Origin: Stramenopiles sp. TOSAG23-6
Lineage: Eukaryota > Sar
Length of the DNA: 21,706 bases
Reading direction: 5' to 3'
Assembly (NCBI GenBank): GCA_900128565.1
Contig: LT636026.1
Location: 1-21,706, forward strand
Each line of letters opens with the position of its first letter. The first letter of the stretch is position 1. The translations under genes were made by a program, and so were the position numbers. Positions 18,627-21,706 of this stretch are shown piece after piece. The notes under the pieces were generated by a model. It saw nothing but the letters and a program-made list of their open reading frames with translations, was not told where the DNA came from and did no database searches.

Positions 18627-20270
18627 ATGAATGTCGTTCCATTTTTTTATAAAAATGATACAGGTGAAGAATTTGGACCATTTCACCCAGCTCAACTAGA
18701 TGCGTGGCTCTCTCAGGGGCATTTACAGCAATCACTTTTAGTTCGAGCTGCTGATGAACCTGAAGGTGCATTCGTTTCAATCAGCGCACGTGGTGAAGAT
18801 CCGTTCAGAATTTGTGCACTCAAGGCACAATCTTTGACTTCATCAGATATGACTGAATCCAAAGAACGTAGTAGTAGATATGCAAGCTCTGACTTGGAAG
18901 ATGTCGCTTTGAATGACTGTTTTTATGACGATGAAGACGACGCTGATGTTGTCGCTCAGACAGCTCCTCTGTCGAATAAAGATAAAACTGACAAGAGACG
19001 CATAGTAACTAGTGATGATTTATTATTAGCTAACCAACATACAAATAAAAAGGAAAAGGAAAAAAATCCTGAAAAAAATCTTTCAGTGGATGCACTTGAA
19101 GGTAGCGTTCTTAACGATGTTCGTTTATGGGTAACAAAACAAGGATGGCAAAATTTAGATACGGTTGACGAAATAATCAAGAGAGTATTTAATGCGACAA
19201 AGTATCCTCTTGAAGGTTCTCCTTTAGGTATGGGCCTTCGTGATGAACGACCTTTATCGGATAATAGTGACGATAGTAAAGGAGGGGGGAGAAATGTGTA
19301 TGGAGTTGGTGCTGCTCCAAAAAAGGGTGAGGTAGCTGCAGCAGCGGCTGCACTCTCCCTCGTAGCAATAGAAGAAGCAAAAGAAGCAGAAAAAATAAAG
19401 TTATGGGAACATCCAGATGTTCAATTATGGATGAAGCAAAATTCTATCGAAACTTTGAGTGCACAAACGATAGGCTTTTGTCGGACATATGTTTGTTTTC
19501 ATCATCAATTTTTTTTATCTAAATATTTTTTGATTGACAATTTTGTTGTACCTAACGAATTTTTGACTACAAAAAATATTTTTTTAACAATACATGAAGA
19601 CATTGAACAATTTCTCTCTTCACCTCCATCGCCACCGACACAACTTATGCCTAATTTATATATTGGTCATGAAGGAAATGCACGTGATATAGAATGGCTA
19701 ACTAAAAATGAAATTAGTGGTATAATCAATTTAGCACCAGATGATATCTCGATATCAGTACATTTATATGACTCAGTGAATTCCCCTGGAATTTTATGTA
19801 CAACTGGTAATGTTTTAAATGATATAGATATTTCAAAAGAATCAAATGAAAAATACCAAAAAAATGTTTCAAATATTGAAGTTGCTTCAGGAGGTCTTGA
19901 ATATCTGTCAATTTCATTGTCCAATGATGAAGATTTTGATATTTTACCTTATTTTAAATATGCACACAATTTTTTAGATAGACATTTACATAGAGGTCAT
20001 AGTGTGTTATTATATTGTTACGATGGAATATCTGTTACACCAACTGTAGCAATGTCATACATAATGTTAAAGTTACATAGTAATGTTTTGAGTGTTGCTG
20101 CTTACGCATGGCGAAAGAGAAAGGTAATTGAACCGAATTTGTCACAATTAGCAGCATTAATACGATATGAAAAAATTTTATCGGAAAAGCGCTTAGGACA
20201 AAACATGAAAAGTCCTAATCTAAATAGCAAGAGTAATATAGAAAAAGATACTAGTAATTCTTCTATATAG
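18627..20270 (+). CDS. GYF-like domain fused to a dual-specificity pseudophosphatase
   Basis: Two exons, 18627-19490 and 19596-20270, join in frame to 512 residues. Residues 1 to 55 read like a GYF domain (FFYKNDTGEEFGPFHPAQLDAWLSQGHLQQSLLVRAADEP). A disordered acidic region and two helical blocks follow (VRLWVTKQGWQNLDTVDEII; KLWEHPDVQLWMKQNSIETLSAQTIGFCRTYEDIEQFL). From about 304 a DSP fold begins: MPNLYIGHEGNARDIEWLTKNEISGIINLA, the acid-loop-like DEDFDILPYF, then the P-loop position VLLYCYDGISVTPTVAMSYIML. In active enzymes the P-loop is HCxxGxSRS. Here Cys429 is kept but His is Tyr428 and the essential Arg is Val435. This suggests a STYX-like pseudophosphatase that binds rather than cleaves. 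The one intron is an introner copy. Confidence 0.8.
   Translation: MNVVPFFYKNDTGEEFGPFHPAQLDAWLSQGHLQQSLLVRAADEPEGAFVSISARGEDPFRICALKAQSLTSSDMTESKERSSRYASSDLEDVALNDCFYDDEDDADVVAQTAPLSNKDKTDKRRIVTSDDLLLANQHTNKKEKEKNPEKNLSVDALEGSVLNDVRLWVTKQGWQNLDTVDEIIKRVFNATKYPLEGSPLGMGLRDERPLSDNSDDSKGGGRNVYGVGAAPKKGEVAAAAAALSLVAIEEAKEAEKIKLWEHPDVQLWMKQNSIETLSAQTIGFCRTYVCFHHQFFLSKYFLIDNFVVPNEFLTTKNIFLTIHEDIEQFLSSPPSPPTQLMPNLYIGHEGNARDIEWLTKNEISGIINLAPDDISISVHLYDSVNSPGILCTTGNVLNDIDISKESNEKYQKNVSNIEVASGGLEYLSISLSNDEDFDILPYFKYAHNFLDRHLHRGHSVLLYCYDGISVTPTVAMSYIMLKLHSNVLSVAAYAWRKRKVIEPNLSQLAALIRYEKILSEKRLGQNMKSPNLNSKSNIEKDTSNSSI
19491..19595 (+). mobile_element. Introner copy P (GYF-pseudophosphatase gene), stop-free and in frame
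   Basis: A 105-bp element starting GTTTGTTTTCATCATCAAT and ending TTTTTAACAATACAT. It has TTTTGTTGTACCTAAC, 39 bases before the 3' end. Its length is a multiple of three and it holds no stop in the host frame, so it could be read through as 35 extra residues rich in Phe, Leu, Ile and Asn. Its similarity to the other copies, and the low-complexity peptide it would encode, argue that it is an intron. The exon before ends ACATAT and the exon after starts GAAGAC. Confidence 0.8.
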
Positions 20271-20454
20271 CAATTTCTACGTAATAAATTATATATATCC
20301 GTGCACAAGTTAAATAAATTCATTTATTTTTCACAGAACTTTGTATTTCTTAATTTTGTTTACTTTTTAAATTATTCTACTAGATACTGTACGTTTTCGA
20401 CATTTGTATAGAAATGAAACAACCCTAATGATATATAGGCAACTGGGTACGTAC

Positions 20455-21678
20455 CTAGTGTACATCTCTTATATTTTGTAAGTCTTCTATAAGCATGTTT
20501 GAAGCCATATTATATTCATTTTTTTGTCGTTCTTTTAATTTACTAAAAGATTCTGAAGGTACANCTAATTTTACTTTCATGANATCACAAGATTTTGAAA
20601 CTTCTGTAGTACGATTTGGAGGTAAACTTTCAAATATTACATGAATGGTATCCAGAAATGAATTCACACAAATTTGACCATTTGATTTTCTCGCATTATT
20701 TTCCCAATTTTTAATTTCAATGGAAATATACGCTTTTTGTTCTATTGGAATAATGCATTGAGATAATTTCGTTCTTATGAATTCTAAACTACTGAATTTG
20801 TATACACGTTTAATCCGTTTTGTTGTAAAGTCCTTACTTGATTTGACATTTTGAATAATGTCTAAAATAAGATTTACTTCCATATCTTTAGTATTTGAAA
20901 TGTCATAGTTTTTCTCCATAAATCTTTTACATTTTACATTATTTAAAATATTTGTTTTTATACAAATTGGGTATTGTATTACTTCAAGTTTATGTCGGAG
21001 ACCTAGAGACTTTTCAATATGTTCCATATCCATTTGATATGTATTATATGTCGATAAAAAGCATCCTCCTAGTGGAGCGAATTCATTCAATAGATGACCA
21101 ATAGCAACGTCATATTGATCATCTAATACTGATTGAACTCTAGTAACGACATTTCTAATTTGATCTTGCGATGGATCACTTATAACAACACCTAGTGTAG
21201 CCTCTAAAAGTATTATCGGGGCGACAAGAATCACTGGTGAATCTTTCATTTTACAATCTTTCAATGAATCTATATGAAGTTTTTGATGTAACGATTTTAC
21301 AATTTCATTTAAATCGTTTTCAATCTCAAAAATATCATGTTTTACACGCATTACTTTTGTATTATTTTGATATGGTGCATCTCCCTCCATCAAATTACTT
21401 GCTACCCTTCGTAAATGTACATCTTGAATATCTTGAATATCTTGAGTATACATATTCAAAAGATTATTGAAACGAGATGCTGCGATATCAAGTGTTTTTC
21501 TCATTGTTTCAAGTCGTTTTTCAGCATTAGAATTTCTGCGAATTTTACCAGATAAAAGAATATTGTCTATACGTTCCGAATGATAAGTACATTGAGCTAA
21601 ACTATTTTCAATATCTAATTTAATTTCTAGATTTTCATTCTTCGTTTTATCAATGGTACTTTCAACAAGCTTTTTCAC
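20455..21678 (-). CDS. Unknown coiled-coil protein, 3' part (5' end outside window)
   Basis: A minus-strand frame of 407 residues, with its last exon starting at about 21678 and the stop at 20455. The frame's first codon is GTG, preceded by a T/A-rich tract ending TTTGTCAT. That looks like the 3' end of an introner, so the protein continues upstream beyond the window. The N-terminal 150 residues are charged coiled coil with a small internal repeat (DIQDIQD). The middle part is a mixed globular region with hydrophobic strands (SPVILVAPIILLEATLGVVI, RVQSVLDDQYDVAIGHLLNEFAPLGG). The C-terminus is again helical and charged. Two N bases (20564, 20583) lie in it. I do not recognise a family. It is convergent with the pseudophosphatase gene. 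Confidence 0.65.
   Translation of the reverse strand: MKKLVESTIDKTKNENLEIKLDIENSLAQCTYHSERIDNILLSGKIRRNSNAEKRLETMRKTLDIAASRFNNLLNMYTQDIQDIQDVHLRRVASNLMEGDAPYQNNTKVMRVKHDIFEIENDLNEIVKSLHQKLHIDSLKDCKMKDSPVILVAPIILLEATLGVVISDPSQDQIRNVVTRVQSVLDDQYDVAIGHLLNEFAPLGGCFLSTYNTYQMDMEHIEKSLGLRHKLEVIQYPICIKTNILNNVKCKRFMEKNYDISNTKDMEVNLILDIIQNVKSSKDFTTKRIKRVYKFSSLEFIRTKLSQCIIPIEQKAYISIEIKNWENNARKSNGQICVNSFLDTIHVIFESLPPNRTTEVSKSCDXMKVKLXVPSESFSKLKERQKNEYNMASNMLIEDLQNIRDVH
21421..21446. repeat. 9-bp tandem repeat inside the coiled-coil gene
   Basis: TCTTGAATA occurs about three times in a row on the plus strand, encoding DIQDIQD on the minus strand. It is a small in-frame repeat. Confidence 0.7.
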
Positions 21679-21706
21679 ATGACAAACGAAATATTTTTTC
21701 TTTTTT
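21679..21706 (-). mobile_element. Partial introner (3' end) cut by the window edge
   Basis: Read on the minus strand, the last 28 bases are A/T-rich, contain AAAAAATATTTCG and end TTTGTCAT directly before the open frame at 21678, whose first base is G. This matches the 3' end of copy P (AAAAAATATTTT...ACAT before G). The lack of any in-frame ATG at this point also fits an intron edge. Only 28 bases are visible, so the call is tentative. Confidence 0.5.

Noticed and set aside
2551-19595. The interruptions as ciliate-type internal eliminated sequences bounded by TA
   Set aside because: Excision between TA dinucleotides leaves two extra codons inside the kinesin and GYF motifs. The elements carry GTATGT-like and CCTAAC signals and all lie in the sense orientation, which points to RNA splicing. 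RNA versus DNA evidence would settle it.

Overview
This is a gene-dense, AT-rich stretch of nuclear DNA from a eukaryote, most likely a flagellated unicellular protist. It encodes a mitochondrial ribosomal protein with a targeting peptide, a kinesin, a radial-spoke-type armadillo protein, GYF-domain and CCCH zinc-finger proteins, and a Golgi-type nucleotide-sugar transporter. The radial-spoke protein and a KIF12-like kinesin argue for a motile cilium. The sequence alone does not fix the lineage. Stramenopile or alveolate is a guess.

Layout from left to right: MRPL46-like Nudix protein (-); KIF12-like kinesin (+); an uncharacterised basic protein (-); RSPH14-like armadillo protein (+); a GIGYF-like GYF protein with long Gln-rich tracts (+); an EF-hand/coiled-coil protein (-); a four-finger CCCH protein (+); a secreted endonuclease/exonuclease/phosphatase-like protein with a Glu-rich tail (+); an Alba-domain protein (-); an SLC35A-type transporter carrying a one-base frameshift (+); a GYF plus dual-specificity pseudophosphatase fusion (+); and the 3' part of an unknown coiled-coil gene (-). 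Intergenic gaps are roughly 100 to 400 bp. No tRNA, rRNA, CRISPR or conventional transposon was seen. Seven isolated N bases lie between 15.9 and 20.6 kb.

The main discovery candidate is the introns. Every intron found (seven interruptions in six genes, made of eight element copies, plus a partial ninth at the right edge) belongs to one repeated family of about 89 to 107 bp. Copies share a 5' end close to GTATGTTTT, a central TACGAAATTTTGTACCTAAC block and a 3' end close to CAATACAT. They interrupt unrelated genes, always in the sense orientation. Reading frame and conserved protein motifs (kinesin SLGGTSKT, GYF AWHQQGFF) place the boundaries at GT...AT rather than GT...AG. This looks like a family of introner elements with a non-canonical 3' splice site. 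No canonical GT-AG intron was recognised. In the kinesin gene two copies sit back to back with no exon base between them.

Other points of interest are the GYF-pseudophosphatase fusion (catalytic Cys kept, Arg replaced by Val), a homopolymer frameshift in the transporter, a 24-bp minisatellite in the GIGYF-like gene, a 32-bp duplication across a stop codon, and a nuclease-fold protein that has lost parts of its active site.
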